Positions 5,750 to 5,903 of a stretch of DNA of 5,903 nt are shown one piece after another. The notes below the pieces were generated by a model, which searched no databases, was not told the origin of the DNA, and saw only the letters and a list, made by a program, of their open reading frames with translations. Numbering within the stretch: position 1 is the first letter of the stretch; every line of letters begins with the position of its first letter. The DNA is from an uncultured cyanobacterium. Lineage in GTDB: Bacteria; Cyanobacteriota; Cyanobacteriia; Phormidesmidales; Phormidesmidaceae. The stretch spans positions 1 to 5,903 of the forward strand of contig CALHGI010000284.1 in assembly GCA_938029995.1 (NCBI GenBank), in the 5' to 3' direction. Made by a program: the position numbers and the translations under genes.

Positions 5750-5823
5750 ATGATATAAATAAACTGTTGAGCCTTTTTTATTTCATGCCAAGAAAGTCAT
5801 GACTGTCATCCAAACGGAACACT

Positions 5824-5864
5824 AAGGGATTCGCTGGTAAATAAAGTACCAGCCCTAATCCTTT
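5824..5864. repeat. Hairpin near the right edge, terminator-like on plus strand
   Basis: GCTGGTA (5833-5839) pairs perfectly with TACCAGC (5847-5853) around a seven-base loop. An outer helix of AAGGGATT (5824-5831) with AATCCTT (5857-5863) extends it after a small internal loop. TTTT follows at 5862-5865 on the plus strand. No plus-strand gene ends nearby, so its role is unclear; pyrimidine-rich, unassigned sequence follows to the edge. Confidence 0.4.
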
Positions 5865-5903
5865 TCCCCCTTTCCCTTTATCCTTTCCCCAGTCTTAGCC
5901 AGG

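Noticed and set aside
5771..5903. Plus-strand open frame running off the right edge
   Set aside because: It has no ATG or other good start after the preceding stop, crosses a hairpin, and its composition looks like non-coding DNA.

Overview
The window looks like chromosomal DNA from a cyanobacterium. Three of its proteins belong to families that are typical of, or largely confined to, cyanobacteria and plastid-bearing lineages: a DUF3493 (LPA1-like) membrane protein, a DUF4335 membrane-anchored protein and a group 2 sigma-70 factor of the cyanobacterial SigB/SigD type. The aldo/keto reductase also has the usual cyanobacterial sequence, and there is one HIP1 octamer (GCGATCGC). Base composition and gene style would fit a Leptolyngbya-like lineage, but that placement is a guess.

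Layout. (1) Positions 16-916, plus strand: a two-gene unit. A small two-helix DUF3493 protein overlaps by 11 bases a lipase-like alpha/beta hydrolase. (2) Positions 917-1009: a short convergent gap. (3) Positions 1010-3057, minus strand: the sigma factor is upstream and an aldo/keto reductase is downstream, separated by a good intrinsic terminator (2009-2040). The terminator abuts the reductase start, so the two genes are probably not a simple operon. (4) Positions 3058-3792: a 735-base gap with no convincing gene. It holds the sigma factor leader and upstream region, a possible small structured RNA, and a MITE-like long imperfect palindrome of about 135 bases. (5) Positions 3793-5235, minus strand: the DUF4335 protein, made of an N-terminal domain, one membrane helix, a very long Ala/Pro/acidic linker with small tandem repeats, and a short C-terminal domain. 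Its stop codon lies inside the end of the MITE-like palindrome. (6) Positions 5236-5903: mostly non-coding, with several hairpins and one small acidic ORF (5509-5712, minus) that may be a real gene.

How the genes fit together. There is no obvious single pathway. The first pair may be co-translated and links a photosystem II biogenesis-type membrane protein to a lipase-like hydrolase. The sigma factor is a global regulator. The reductase and the DUF4335 protein look like independent housekeeping or accessory genes. I found no defence system, CRISPR array, transposase gene, tRNA or rRNA. The most unusual items are the palindromic element at the DUF4335 stop codon, the possible RNA with competing pairings at 3461-3541, and the in-frame 21-base duplication at the start of the hydrolase.
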